Assembly: GCA_005888465.1 (NCBI GenBank)
Contig: VAYJ01000025.1
Location: forward strand, 1,235 to 17,154
Source of the DNA: Actinomycetota bacterium
GTDB lineage: Bacteria; Actinomycetota; UBA4738
Direction of reading: 5' to 3'
DNA length: 15,920 nucleotides
Translations under genes and position numbers: made by a program
In this document: positions 1 through 7,689 of the stretch, in pieces
Layout of the letters: each line of letters begins with the position of its first letter
How positions within the stretch are numbered: the first letter of the stretch is position 1
The notes under the pieces: model-generated
Seen by the model: the letters and a program-made list of their open reading frames with translations, nothing else
Database searches by the model: none
Told to the model about the DNA's origin: nothing

Positions 1-525
1 ATCACGCCCGTCGAGCGGCCGAGGCCGCTCGTGTCCGTCGTGCTCGCGCCGCCGAAGGGTGATCGCCTCGGCTGGGCTGTCCAGAAACTCGGCGAGCTCG
101 GCGTCGACGAGCTCGTGCTCTTGCCGACGGAGCGTTCGGTCCGGACCTGGGGCGCGGATCGCGCCGACCGCGTCCTCGAGCGCCAACGAGCGGTGGCCCG
201 CGAGGCGGCCATGCAGGCCCGCACCCCGTTCGTGATGGACGTTCGCGCTGCGGGATCGCTCCTGGATGTCATTTGTCAACCCCGAATCGCTGCCGTCGTG
301 CTCCATGAGGACGCAGAGCGACCGCTGGCGGAATCCCTCCCAGACGCGGCGGACTCGGTTCGGATCGTCGTTGGCCCCGAGGGAGGCTTCGCCCCGGACG
401 AGCTCGCGCTCGCCGAGTCTGCCTCTGTTCCGCTCGCGCGGCTGGGCGCGTCGATCCTTCGGACCGAAACGGCGGCCGTCGTCGGCGCGGCCCTGGTGCT
501 GGCCCGCTATGGCAGACTCGGCTAG
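1..525 (+). CDS. rsmE: 16S rRNA m3U1498 methyltransferase RsmE, 5'-truncated by the window edge
   Basis: This is the C-terminal SPOUT methyltransferase domain of RsmE, which methylates N3 of U1498 in 16S rRNA using S-adenosylmethionine. The frame is open from base 1, so the GTG at 31 is not the true start; about 65 N-terminal residues (the PUA-like RNA-binding domain, family length about 240 aa) lie outside the window. Family motifs seen: LAPPKGDRLGWAVQKLGELGV just after the edge, VGPEGGF at about 370-390, and the SAM-binding knot LGASILRTETA at about 442-474. The TAG at 523-525 is six bases before the next start, so the gene is probably co-transcribed with the HIT-PhoH ORF. The assignment is secure; only the missing N-terminus is unknown. 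Confidence 0.95.
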   Translation: MTPVERPRPLVSVVLAPPKGDRLGWAVQKLGELGVDELVLLPTERSVRTWGADRADRVLERQRAVAREAAMQARTPFVMDVRAAGSLLDVICQPRIAAVVLHEDAERPLAESLPDAADSVRIVVGPEGGFAPDELALAESASVPLARLGASILRTETAAVVGAALVLARYGRLG

Positions 526-531
526 ATTCAG

Positions 532-1839
532 ATGGTGACGACGGGTACCGCCAGCGAGTGTCTCTTCTGCCGGATCGGGACGAAGGAGGTCCCGGCCGAC
601 ATCGTGCACGCCACCGACCAGGTCGTGGCCTTCCGGGACATCGACCCGAAAGCACCCACCCACATCCTGATCATCCCGCGCGAGCACCTGGACTCCCTGG
701 CCGAGGTGAGCCGTGAGCACGCGGGGCTCCTCGCCGAGATGGTCGAGACCGCGACGCACCTCGCGAAGGCCGAAGCGGTCGACCGGTCGGGCTGGCGACT
801 GGTCGCGAACGTCGGGCGCGAGGGCGGACAGACGGTGGAGCACTTGCACTTCCACCTGCTGGGGGGACCCGCGCAGGTCAAGATCCGGGTCCCCGGCAGC
901 CAGCCGATGGTCGCGTTGCTCGGCCAGCGCGACGAGCTCCTGAAGCTCGTCGAGTCCGCGTTCGCCTCGCGCATCCTGGTGCGCGGCAACGAGATCACGA
1001 TCACCGGTGAGGACGCCGAGGCGGAGAAGGTCGCGTTCCTGTTCGAGGAGCTGCTCTCGATCCTCGGGCTGGGGCAGACGCTCACGGCCGAGAACGTCGG
1101 CAAGACCATCGACATGGTCAAGGACGAGAACGGCCGGCCGTCGCAGGTGTTCGGCGACGTCGTGCTCACCACGCGCGGGCGCACGCTCGCGCCGAAGACG
1201 CTCGGGCAGAAGCGCTACGTGGACGCGATCCGGCGTTCGACGGTGACGTTCGCGATCGGGCCCGCAGGAACCGGCAAGACGTACCTGGCGGTCGCGACCG
1301 CGGTGAAAGCGCTGCAGGACCGAACCGTCTCGCGGATCATCCTCACGCGCCCCGCGGTCGAGGCGGGGGAGCGGCTCGGGTTCCTGCCGGGGACGCTGTA
1401 CGAGAAGATCGACCCCTACTTAAAGCCGCTCTACGACGCCCTCTTCGACATGATGGACGCCGAAGCGTTCCAGCGGCTGGTCGCGCGCGGCACGATCGAG
1501 GTCGCGCCCCTCGCCTATATGCGGGGCCGCACGCTGAACGACTCGTTCATCATCCTGGACGAGGCGCAGAACACGACCCCCGAGCAGATGAAGATGTTCC
1601 TCACGCGATTCGGGTTCGGATCGCGCGTGGTCGTGAACGGCGACATCACCCAGATCGACCTACCGACGGGACAGCGGTCGGGGCTGGTCGTGATCGAGGA
1701 GATCCTGTCCGGCATCGAGGACATCTCCTTCGTGCACCTCGGCGCGAAGGACGTCGTCCGCCACAAGATCGTGCAGGACATCGTGGAGGCCTATCGCGCC
1801 TACGGCGAGCGGGTAGCCCGCGGAGCTGGCGGGGAGTGA
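532..1839 (+). CDS. phoH: HIT-family nucleotide hydrolase fused to PhoH-like ATPase
   Basis: One 435-aa ORF holds two proteins that are normally separate neighbours. Residues 1-112 are a HIT domain: CLFCRI near the N-terminus (CxxC), FRDIDPKAPTHILIIPREH, and the catalytic HLHFHLL triad at H104/H106/H108. The HIT family acts on nucleotide phosphoramidates and dinucleotides. From residue 113 the sequence becomes PhoH-like: VKIRVP, a KH-like RGNEITITG segment, Walker A GPAGTGKT at 243-250, and Walker B FIILDEAQN at 339-347. PhoH proteins are cytoplasmic ATPases associated with RNA metabolism and are usually linked to ybeY, as here. HIT normally ends a few residues after LLGG and PhoH starts a few residues before VKIRVP, so both domains are almost complete but joined with no linker at a GGGGGG run (861-866). 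No internal start with a Shine-Dalgarno is visible for a separate PhoH. It is either a true fusion or a small deletion that removed a stop and a start. Confidence 0.9.
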   Translation: MVTTGTASECLFCRIGTKEVPADIVHATDQVVAFRDIDPKAPTHILIIPREHLDSLAEVSREHAGLLAEMVETATHLAKAEAVDRSGWRLVANVGREGGQTVEHLHFHLLGGPAQVKIRVPGSQPMVALLGQRDELLKLVESAFASRILVRGNEITITGEDAEAEKVAFLFEELLSILGLGQTLTAENVGKTIDMVKDENGRPSQVFGDVVLTTRGRTLAPKTLGQKRYVDAIRRSTVTFAIGPAGTGKTYLAVATAVKALQDRTVSRIILTRPAVEAGERLGFLPGTLYEKIDPYLKPLYDALFDMMDAEAFQRLVARGTIEVAPLAYMRGRTLNDSFIILDEAQNTTPEQMKMFLTRFGFGSRVVVNGDITQIDLPTGQRSGLVVIEEILSGIEDISFVHLGAKDVVRHKIVQDIVEAYRAYGERVARGAGGE

Positions 1840-2255
1840 GCGGCGGTCCCTCGACCATGAGTGTCCTGGTGTCGAACCGGCAGGAATCCCCCGTCGACGA
1901 AGCCACGCTCGCCGCGCTCGCGGAGCGGACGCTCGTTGCGGAGGGGCGACGGGGAGTCGAGCTGTCGCTCTCCTTCGTCGGCGAGGAGGAGATGGCCGAC
2001 CTGCACGTTCGCTACATGGACGAACCCGGCCCGACCGATGTCCTCTCCTTCCCCATGGACGAGGATGGGCTCATTGGCGACGTCGTGGTCTGCCCGGCTG
2101 AGGCCGCACGCAACAACACCGACGTCGCCGCGGAACTTCGACTGCTCGTCGTTCACGGGGTCCTGCACCTCCTCGGCTACGACCACGAGGCCGATGACGA
2201 TCGTCGAGCGATGTGGGCGAAGCAGGACGCCTACGTTGGGAGCCTGACGACATGA
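1836..2255 (+). CDS. ybeY: Endoribonuclease YbeY (rRNA maturation factor)
   Basis: A zinc-dependent endoribonuclease that matures 16S rRNA 3' ends and takes part in ribosome quality control. The signature HGVLHLLGYDH lies at residues 107-117 (counted from the GTG), with zinc ligands H107, H111 and H117; TDVLSFPM upstream is also typical. Length (139 aa) is normal. The GTG at 1836 overlaps the phoH stop (GTGA) and has GGAG at 1822-1825. The ATG at 1857 (MSVLVSNRQ) fits the family N-terminus better but has no clear ribosome binding site, so the true start is 1836 or 1857. The phoH-ybeY-CBS order is the common actinobacterial one and implies coupled translation. Confidence 0.95.
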   Translation: MSGGPSTMSVLVSNRQESPVDEATLAALAERTLVAEGRRGVELSLSFVGEEEMADLHVRYMDEPGPTDVLSFPMDEDGLIGDVVVCPAEAARNNTDVAAELRLLVVHGVLHLLGYDHEADDDRRAMWAKQDAYVGSLTT

Positions 2256-3523
2256 CCTCCATCGACTGGTGGGAGCTGATCGCGGTTCTGGCGCTCGTCG
2301 CCGGGGCGGCGCTCCTCGCCTCGGCCGAGGTCTCGATCACGCGCATGTCCCGCTTCCGCGCCTACCACTTCCAGGAGGAGGGCAAGCGCGGCGCGAACGC
2401 GATGGTCCGGATCGCCGAGAACCCCGCACGCTACTTGAACGTGGTGCTGCTCCTCACGCTCCTCACCCAGCTGGGCGGCACCACGCTCGCGGGCGTGGTG
2501 GCCATCCGCCACCTCCACCACCTGGGCGAGCTGATCGCCACCGGCGCGATGACCCTGATCCTGTTCGTCTTCGCCGAAGTGAGCCCGAAGACCTTCACGG
2601 TCCAGCACACCGACCGCGTGGCGCTCCGCGTGGCCCCGTTCATCGTCGCGCTCGCCGCCGCCGTCGGGCCCCTCGCCGCCGGGCTCATCAGGCTCTCGAA
2701 CGTCCTGCTCCCCGGCGCCGGCCTGCCCCAGGGCCCGTTCGTCACCGAGCAGGAGATCCGCGCGATGGCCGAGGTCGCCTCCGAGGACAAGTCCATCGAG
2801 GAGGGCGAGGCGGACCTCATCCACTCGATCTTCGAGTTCGGCGACACGTTGGTGCGCGAGGTCATGGTCCCGCGACCCGACATGGTGGCGGCGCCCATCG
2901 CGAGCGGCGTGCAGCAGGTCCTTGACCTGATGCTGAAGCACGGCTACTCGCGCATCCCCGTCTTCGGCGACACGATCGACCAGATCGAGGGCGTCGTCTA
3001 CGCGAAGGACCTGCTTCGACACCTGCACGCAGGCAAGGACACCGTGCCGATCGACAAGATCATGCGCGAGCCGTACTTCGTCCCCGACTCGAAGAAGGTC
3101 TCGGACCTCCTGCGCGAGATGCAGCAGCGCCGTGTCCACATCGCGATCGTCCTGGACGAGTACGGATCGACGGCCGGACTCGTGACCATCGAGGACTTGC
3201 TCGAAGAGATCGTCGGTGAGATCGCCGACGAATACGACCGCGAGGAGCCCGAGATCGAGACCGTCGACCCCGACACCTTCCGCGTCGCCGGCCGCATGTC
3301 GATCGACGACCTGAACGAGCTACTCGAGGCCGACCTCCCGCACGACGAATGGGACACCGTCGGCGGGCTGATGTATGGGCTCCTCGGGGCGGTGCCGACC
3401 CAGGGCGAGACCGTTTCCTTCGAGAACCTCACGTTCACCGCCGAGAAGGTTCAGGGCCGGCGCATCGCGAAGGTGCTGATCGTCCGCACCCCGGTCGGCC
3501 AGTCGGAGAACGGCAGTGGCTGA
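2252..3523 (+). CDS. CNNM/CBS-pair/CorC-HlyC domain membrane protein
   Basis: A 423-aa integral membrane protein of the CNNM (DUF21)-CBS-CorC_HlyC family, often annotated as hemolysin; characterised relatives take part in Mg2+/Co2+ transport or efflux. About residues 1-185 are the CNNM domain, with hydrophobic segments near 5-30, 65-90 and 95-160. A CBS pair follows from about 204 (VMVPRPD, GYSRIPVFGD, then HIAIVLDEYGSTAGLVTIEDLLEEIVGEI). The C-terminal CorC_HlyC domain is at about 335-415. The ATG at 2252 overlaps the ybeY stop (ATGA) and has GGGAG about nine bases upstream; an in-frame GTG at 2213 would add 13 residues from inside ybeY and is less likely. It is the standard neighbour of ybeY in Gram-positive genomes. 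The ion transported cannot be told from sequence. Confidence 0.93.
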   Translation: MTSIDWWELIAVLALVAGAALLASAEVSITRMSRFRAYHFQEEGKRGANAMVRIAENPARYLNVVLLLTLLTQLGGTTLAGVVAIRHLHHLGELIATGAMTLILFVFAEVSPKTFTVQHTDRVALRVAPFIVALAAAVGPLAAGLIRLSNVLLPGAGLPQGPFVTEQEIRAMAEVASEDKSIEEGEADLIHSIFEFGDTLVREVMVPRPDMVAAPIASGVQQVLDLMLKHGYSRIPVFGDTIDQIEGVVYAKDLLRHLHAGKDTVPIDKIMREPYFVPDSKKVSDLLREMQQRRVHIAIVLDEYGSTAGLVTIEDLLEEIVGEIADEYDREEPEIETVDPDTFRVAGRMSIDDLNELLEADLPHDEWDTVGGLMYGLLGAVPTQGETVSFENLTFTAEKVQGRRIAKVLIVRTPVGQSENGSG

Positions 3524-3914
3524 TCAGGTCGAGTTGCTGCTGGATCTCGCCCGCCAGGCGCGCGGCCGCGCCTACGCCCCGTACAGCAACTTCTTCGTGG
3601 GATCGGCCGTCTCGACCGACGCCGGTACCTTCAGCGGCGCGAACGTCGAGAACGCGTCCTACGGGCTCTCGATCTGCGCCGAACGCGTCGCCGCGTCCCA
3701 GGCGGTCGCTTCGGGGGCTCGCCATATCGACACCGTCGTGGTCACGAGCTCCGCCCCCACTCCGACCCCTCCGTGCGGCGCTTGCCGTCAGTTCCTCTAT
3801 GAGTTCAACCCGCAGATGACGGTGGTGTCGGAGAGCCGCAACGGCGACCGCAAGCGGTGGGTGCTCTCGGAACTCCTGCTCGACGGCTTCGGCCGGGGCG
3901 ACCTGGGCGACTAG
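3516..3914 (+). CDS. cdd: Cytidine deaminase
   Basis: A small tetrameric-type cytidine deaminase (132 aa) that converts cytidine and deoxycytidine to uridine and deoxyuridine for pyrimidine salvage. Zinc and catalytic residues are all present: C54-A55-E56 in SICAERVAA (C54 ligand, E56 proton shuttle) and PCGACRQ with C87 and C90. AYAPYSNFFVG and GANVENASYG are the usual substrate-pocket motifs. The GTG at 3516 overlaps the preceding gene by eight bases, with CGGAG at 3504-3508. In many relatives era follows cdd; here a terminator-like hairpin and a convergent gene follow instead. Confidence 0.97.
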   Translation: MADQVELLLDLARQARGRAYAPYSNFFVGSAVSTDAGTFSGANVENASYGLSICAERVAASQAVASGARHIDTVVVTSSAPTPTPPCGACRQFLYEFNPQMTVVSESRNGDRKRWVLSELLLDGFGRGDLGD

Positions 3915-3936
3915 GAAGCCGCGACCCTCTCTCTCA

Positions 3937-3954
3937 CGGGGCCGACCGGCCCCG
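3937..3954. terminator. GC-rich hairpin between convergent genes
   Basis: A perfect 7-bp stem, CGGGGCC (3937-3943) with GGCCCCG (3948-3954), encloses a four-base loop (GACC). It lies 22 bases after the cdd stop and 21 bases from the stop of the convergent lipoprotein gene, where a bidirectional terminator is expected. There is no T-tract on either side; this is common in high-GC actinobacteria but makes the call less certain. Confidence 0.5.
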
Positions 3955-3975
3955 GTGCGTGTCGTATCGGGAAGC

Positions 3976-4326
3976 TCAGATCCCCGTGCAGGCTTGGGAC
4001 ATGGACGCCAGGTCTTGAGAGAGCGACGGTGCCTCGCCGCCGGTCGCCATGACCGTCGCATCGGCGTAGAGGGCAACCGCGCGGGCTCGAAGGATGGGCA
4101 TGCTCGACGTGGACGCGTCGTTGTAGACCTCGGCGATCTTCGCGCGGAGCGCGGACGTCGCCATCGCTCCGGCGGCCCGTGCGCGAACCAGATCCCGGAA
4201 GGCGGCGCACGCCGTCTTCGCCGGCTGGTCGGCGGTGCCGAGTGCGGTGACCGGTGGAGCCCCGTTGGAGCACGAGGACGCCAGCAAGGCGGCCGAGAGC
4301 ACGAAGGGAGCGCTGATCCTTCTCAC
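3976..4326 (-). CDS. Small secreted lipoprotein of unknown function
   Basis: The only minus-strand gene in the window that I accept, 116 aa. The N-terminus MRRISAPFVLSAALLASSC is a lipoprotein signal peptide with the lipidated cysteine at C19 (lipobox ASSC, slightly off the LAGC consensus). The mature part is small, helical-looking and Ala-rich. It has two further cysteines, C40 (KTACAAF) and C113 (QACTGI), that could form a disulfide outside the membrane. Start: the GTG at 4326 is the only one that leaves a complete signal peptide; no Shine-Dalgarno is visible. The gene is convergent with cdd and divergent from deoC, so it has its own promoter region at 4327-4386. No family recognised. Confidence 0.65.
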   Translation of the reverse strand: MRRISAPFVLSAALLASSCSNGAPPVTALGTADQPAKTACAAFRDLVRARAAGAMATSALRAKIAEVYNDASTSSMPILRARAVALYADATVMATGGEAPSLSQDLASMSQACTGI

Positions 4327-4370
4327 GTCAAAGGGTTCGACTGCCGAGCGTTGGGAGTTGAGCCGGGGAC

Positions 4371-4381
4371 TACCATTGGAG
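4371..4381 (+). promoter_or_regulatory. -10-like box and ribosome binding site of deoC
   Basis: TACCAT (4371-4376) matches the actinobacterial -10 form TAnnnT and the same hexamer occurs before recO (11056-11061). It is followed by GGAG (4378-4381), five bases before the deoC ATG. No good -35 box is present, and the -10 lies so close to the ATG that the Shine-Dalgarno could not lie in a transcript starting there unless the start were almost leaderless. One of the two signals is therefore probably spurious. Confidence 0.3.
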
Positions 4382-4386
4382 CCCTG

Positions 4387-5331
4387 ATGGCGACCGACAT
4401 CGAACGCGTTTCCGACCAGTTCTCCTCCTCATCGGCGGTCGCGCTGCTTGGGCGGGTGCCCTCGGTCGACGCGGTGGGACTGGAGGAGCGGGCCGCGTCC
4501 CTCGCGAAACGTTCGATCAAGCGGGAGTCGAAGCTCTGGGCCCTGGACCTGGCCATCCGGTGCGTGGATCTGACGACGCTCGAGGGCTCGGACACGCCGG
4601 GCAAGATCGTCGCGATGTGCGCCAAGGCGGTTCGACCCGACCCGACGGATCCGTCGATCCCGTCGGTCGCGGCAGTGTGCCTGTATCCCGCGCTCGTTCC
4701 CGTGGCAGTCGGGCAACTGAAGAGCACCGGCGTGCACGTGGCGAGCGTTGCGGGTTCGTTCCCGAGCGGGCTCGGGCCGCTGCCGGGACGGCTGGACGAG
4801 ATTCGCGCGGCGGTCGAGATGGGCGCGGACGAGATCGACATCGTGCTGAACCGCTCGGCCTTTCTCGCCGGCCGCTACCGGCAGGCCTTCGAGGAGATCG
4901 TCGCCTCGAAAGAAGCGTGCGGCGACGCGCACCTGAAGACCATCTTGGAGATCGGCGAGCTGGGATCCTACGACGTGATCCGGCGCGCGTCGGTGCTCGC
5001 GATGGCCGCGGGGACGGACTTCATCAAGAACTCGACCGGGAAGATCGGCGTCGGGGCGACGCTCCCTGGCGCGCTCTGCATGATGGAGGCGGCGCGCGAC
5101 TTCTTCCACCAGACAGGACGGCGCGTCGGCGTCAAGGTGGCAGGCGGTGTCCGGCAGGCGAAGCAGGCGATCCAGTACCTGGTGCTCGTGTACGAGACGT
5201 TGGGAGCGGAGTGGATGACGCCGGATCGGTTCCGGATCGGCGCCTCGACCTTGCTCAACGACCTGCTCATGCAGATCCACAAGGAACGGTCGGGTGCCTA
5301 TCAGGGGCCGGACTACTTCACGATCGACTAG
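4387..5331 (+). CDS. deoC: Deoxyribose-phosphate aldolase
   Basis: A class I aldolase that cleaves 2-deoxyribose-5-phosphate into glyceraldehyde-3-phosphate and acetaldehyde, the last step of deoxynucleoside catabolism. At 314 aa it belongs to the long DeoC form, with an N-terminal extension over the roughly 220-aa short form. Motifs: CVDLTTLEGSDTPGKI near the start of the barrel, KTILEIGELG, the Schiff-base lysine K214 in DFIKNSTGK, and the second catalytic lysine K250 in GVKVAGGVR. The ATG at 4387 has GGAG five bases upstream. The frame is open further upstream, but that extension would overlap the lipoprotein gene and has no family similarity. It stops 10 bases before an aldehyde dehydrogenase start, which suggests removal of the acetaldehyde produced. 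Confidence 0.97.
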   Translation: MATDIERVSDQFSSSSAVALLGRVPSVDAVGLEERAASLAKRSIKRESKLWALDLAIRCVDLTTLEGSDTPGKIVAMCAKAVRPDPTDPSIPSVAAVCLYPALVPVAVGQLKSTGVHVASVAGSFPSGLGPLPGRLDEIRAAVEMGADEIDIVLNRSAFLAGRYRQAFEEIVASKEACGDAHLKTILEIGELGSYDVIRRASVLAMAAGTDFIKNSTGKIGVGATLPGALCMMEAARDFFHQTGRRVGVKVAGGVRQAKQAIQYLVLVYETLGAEWMTPDRFRIGASTLLNDLLMQIHKERSGAYQGPDYFTID

Positions 5332-5341
5332 GGTGCGGGCG

Positions 5342-6832
5342 ATGGGCGACGAGATCGAACGACGGGACAAGGGGGCCGTGACCGCGACGGTGCCGTGGGA
5401 GTATGCCGCGGCGCCCGAGTCGAAGGAGATCGTTCGGATCCAGGATCGCTACGGCCTGTTCATCGAGGGCCGGTTCGTCGACCCGCTCTCCGGTCGGACG
5501 TTCGAGACGATCAACCCGGCGACCGAGGAGACACTCTCGGTCGTCTCGGAGGCCGGACCCGAGGACGTGGACCTGGCGGTGCGCGCTGCGGAGAAGGCGT
5601 GGGAGTCGTCCTGGCGTGACCTGCCCGGCCGGGAGCGCGCGAAATACCTGTACCGCATCGCGCGGTCGCTGCAGGAACGGAGCCGGGAGTTCGCGGTGCT
5701 CGAGAGCCTGAACGGCGGCAAGCCGATCAAGGAGTCGCGGGACGTCGACCTGCCGCTCGCCGCGGCCCACTTCTTCTATTACGCGGGGTGGGCGGACAAG
5801 CTCGCGTACGCGTTCCCGAACCGCGAGCCCCGCCCGCTCGGCGTGGCCGGCCAGGTGATCCCGTGGAACTTCCCGATCCTGATGGCTGCGTGGAAGCTGG
5901 CCCCCGCGCTCGCCACGGGCAACACGGCGGTGCTGAAGCCGGCGGAGACCACGCCGTTGACGGCCCTGCTCCTGGCAGAGGTGATCCAGGAGGCGGACCT
6001 GCCGCCGGGCGTGGTGAACATCGTGACCGGCGCGGGAGAGACCGGCGCCGCGCTCGTGAACCACCCCGGCGTGGCGAAGGTCGCGTTCACCGGCTCGACC
6101 GAGGTCGGCAAGATCATTCGTCGAGCGATCGCAGGGACGGGCAAGCGCCTGACGCTTGAGCTGGGCGGCAAGGCCGCGAACATCGTCTTCGAGGACGCCC
6201 CGATCGACCAGGCGATCGAAGGGATCGTGAACGGGATCTACTTTAATCAGGGCCACGTGTGCTGCGCCGGCTCGCGCCTCCTCGTGCAGGAGTCGGTCTT
6301 CGAGCCGGTCCTGGACAAGCTGAAGGAACGGTTGGGCACGCTTCGCGTCGGCGATCCCCTGGACAAGAACACCGACGTGGGCGCCATCAACTCGGCCGCG
6401 CAGCTCTCAAGGATCAAGGAGCTCGTCGAGTCCGGGATCCAAGAGGGAGCGGAGATCTACCAGCCCGAGTGCCACCTCCCCGAGCGCGGGTTCTGGTTCT
6501 GCCCCACGCTCTTCACGGGCGTGAGCCAGTCGCACCGGATCGCCCGCGAGGAGATCTTCGGGCCGGTGCTTTCGATCCTCACATTCCGCACGCCGGAGGA
6601 GGCGCTCGAGAAGGCGAACAACACGCCGTACGGCCTGTCGGCGGGCGTGTGGACGGAGAAGGGCTCGCGGATCCTGTGGATGACCCAGCGGCTGCGCGCG
6701 GGCGTTATCTGGGCGAACACGTTCAATCGGTTCGACCCGTCGTCCCCGTTCGGCGGCTACAAGGAGAGCGGGTTCGGGCGCGAGGGCGGCCTCCACGGCC
6801 TGGAGCCGTACCTGGACCTGGTGCCGCGATGA
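5342..6832 (+). CDS. NAD(P)-dependent aldehyde dehydrogenase, catalytic subunit or domain (ALDH16-like)
   Basis: A full-length aldehyde dehydrogenase (496 aa) that oxidises an aldehyde to the acid with NAD(P). Catalytic residues are complete: N176 in PWNFPI, general base E273 in LELGGKAANI, and nucleophile C307 in NQGHVCCAG; the E-to-C spacing of 34 equals that of classical ALDH2. The cofactor-binding segment has VLKPAETTPL and FTGSTEVGK, and the C-terminus has EEIFGPVLS and GGYKESGFGREGG. The ATG at 5342 is 10 bases after the deoC stop; a GTG at 5333 in the same frame is possible. Given deoC upstream, acetaldehyde or a related aldehyde is the likely substrate, but this is inference from context. 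The next gene overlaps the stop by four bases and looks like the non-catalytic second domain of ALDH16. Confidence 0.95.
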   Translation: MGDEIERRDKGAVTATVPWEYAAAPESKEIVRIQDRYGLFIEGRFVDPLSGRTFETINPATEETLSVVSEAGPEDVDLAVRAAEKAWESSWRDLPGRERAKYLYRIARSLQERSREFAVLESLNGGKPIKESRDVDLPLAAAHFFYYAGWADKLAYAFPNREPRPLGVAGQVIPWNFPILMAAWKLAPALATGNTAVLKPAETTPLTALLLAEVIQEADLPPGVVNIVTGAGETGAALVNHPGVAKVAFTGSTEVGKIIRRAIAGTGKRLTLELGGKAANIVFEDAPIDQAIEGIVNGIYFNQGHVCCAGSRLLVQESVFEPVLDKLKERLGTLRVGDPLDKNTDVGAINSAAQLSRIKELVESGIQEGAEIYQPECHLPERGFWFCPTLFTGVSQSHRIAREEIFGPVLSILTFRTPEEALEKANNTPYGLSAGVWTEKGSRILWMTQRLRAGVIWANTFNRFDPSSPFGGYKESGFGREGGLHGLEPYLDLVPR

Positions 6833-7689
6833 TGGACCGGCTGGACGTCCGCAAGACGTACAAGCTCTACATCGGGGGGGCGTTCCCGCGCTCGGAGTCG
6901 GGACGGTCCTACCCGGTGTTCGGCGCCGACCGGCAGCTCCTGGCCCGTCCTGCGCGGGCGTCGCGCAAGGATCTCCGCGACGCCGTCCGCGCGGCGCGCG
7001 AGGCCTGGAAGGGCTGGACGATGCAGACGGCCTTCAACCGCGGGCAGGTGCTGTACCGGGTGGCCGAGCTCCTGCAAGGGCGGCGGGCCCAGTTCGTGCA
7101 AGAGCTTCGTGACGCCGGCGCCCCCGAGCCCGAGCGCGAGGTTGACGCGTCGATCGACCGCTGGGTCTGGTACGCGGGATGGTCGGACAAGGTGCACCAC
7201 GTGCTCGGCACGGTGAACCCCGTGGCGGGGCCGTACTTCAACTTCACCTTCCCCGAGTCCATGGGGGTCGTCGGGATCGTCGCGCCCGAGACGCCAGCGC
7301 TCCTCGGCTTGGTGTCGCGCCTGGCGCCGGCGGTCGTGACGGGGAACTCGCTCGTCGTCGTGGCGAGCGAGTCCCGTCCCTTGCCGGCGATCACGCTCGC
7401 CGAGGTGCTCGCGACCTCGGACGTGCCGCCCGGCGTGATCAACGTCCTTACCGGTTTCACGCGGGAGCTCACCCCATGGCTCGCGTCGCACATGGACGTG
7501 AATGCGATCGACCTGACCGGCGTCCCGGAGGACCAGCTCGACGAGGTGGAGGCGATGACCGCCGGCAACGTAAAGCGAACGGTCCGCGCCAGGGTCGACG
7601 ACTGGTTCGACGACGCGGTCGCACAGAGCCCGTATGCCGTCACCGCCCTCATGGAGATGAAGACGGTCTGGCACCCCATGGGCGCCTGA
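6829..7689 (+). CDS. Degenerate, truncated ALDH-superfamily protein (non-catalytic ALDH16 C-terminal domain-like)
   Basis: A 286-aa protein that aligns with only the first half of an aldehyde dehydrogenase. KLYIGGAFPRSESGRSY matches the ALDH N-terminus, RWVWYAGWSDKV the helix before the Rossmann fold, and APAVVTGNSLVVVASE plus DVPPGVINVLTG the cofactor fold. The expected glutamate motif (LELGGK) is replaced by AGNVKRTV, and the catalytic-cysteine half is absent, so it cannot be an active dehydrogenase by itself. The ATG at 6829 overlaps the previous stop (ATGA), implying coupled translation and probably a complex. The two products sum to 782 aa, about the size of one-chain ALDH16 proteins (catalytic ALDH plus degenerate ALDH). 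The alternative is a recently decayed duplicate, but the uninterrupted frame and tight coupling argue for a maintained partner. Confidence 0.85.
   Translation: MMDRLDVRKTYKLYIGGAFPRSESGRSYPVFGADRQLLARPARASRKDLRDAVRAAREAWKGWTMQTAFNRGQVLYRVAELLQGRRAQFVQELRDAGAPEPEREVDASIDRWVWYAGWSDKVHHVLGTVNPVAGPYFNFTFPESMGVVGIVAPETPALLGLVSRLAPAVVTGNSLVVVASESRPLPAITLAEVLATSDVPPGVINVLTGFTRELTPWLASHMDVNAIDLTGVPEDQLDEVEAMTAGNVKRTVRARVDDWFDDAVAQSPYAVTALMEMKTVWHPMGA

Noticed and set aside
3955..4386. N-terminal extension of deoC (open frame from 3955)
   Set aside because: It overlaps the lipoprotein gene, is Arg/Gly-rich without similarity to DeoC, and the ATG at 4387 has a Shine-Dalgarno and a family-like N-terminus.
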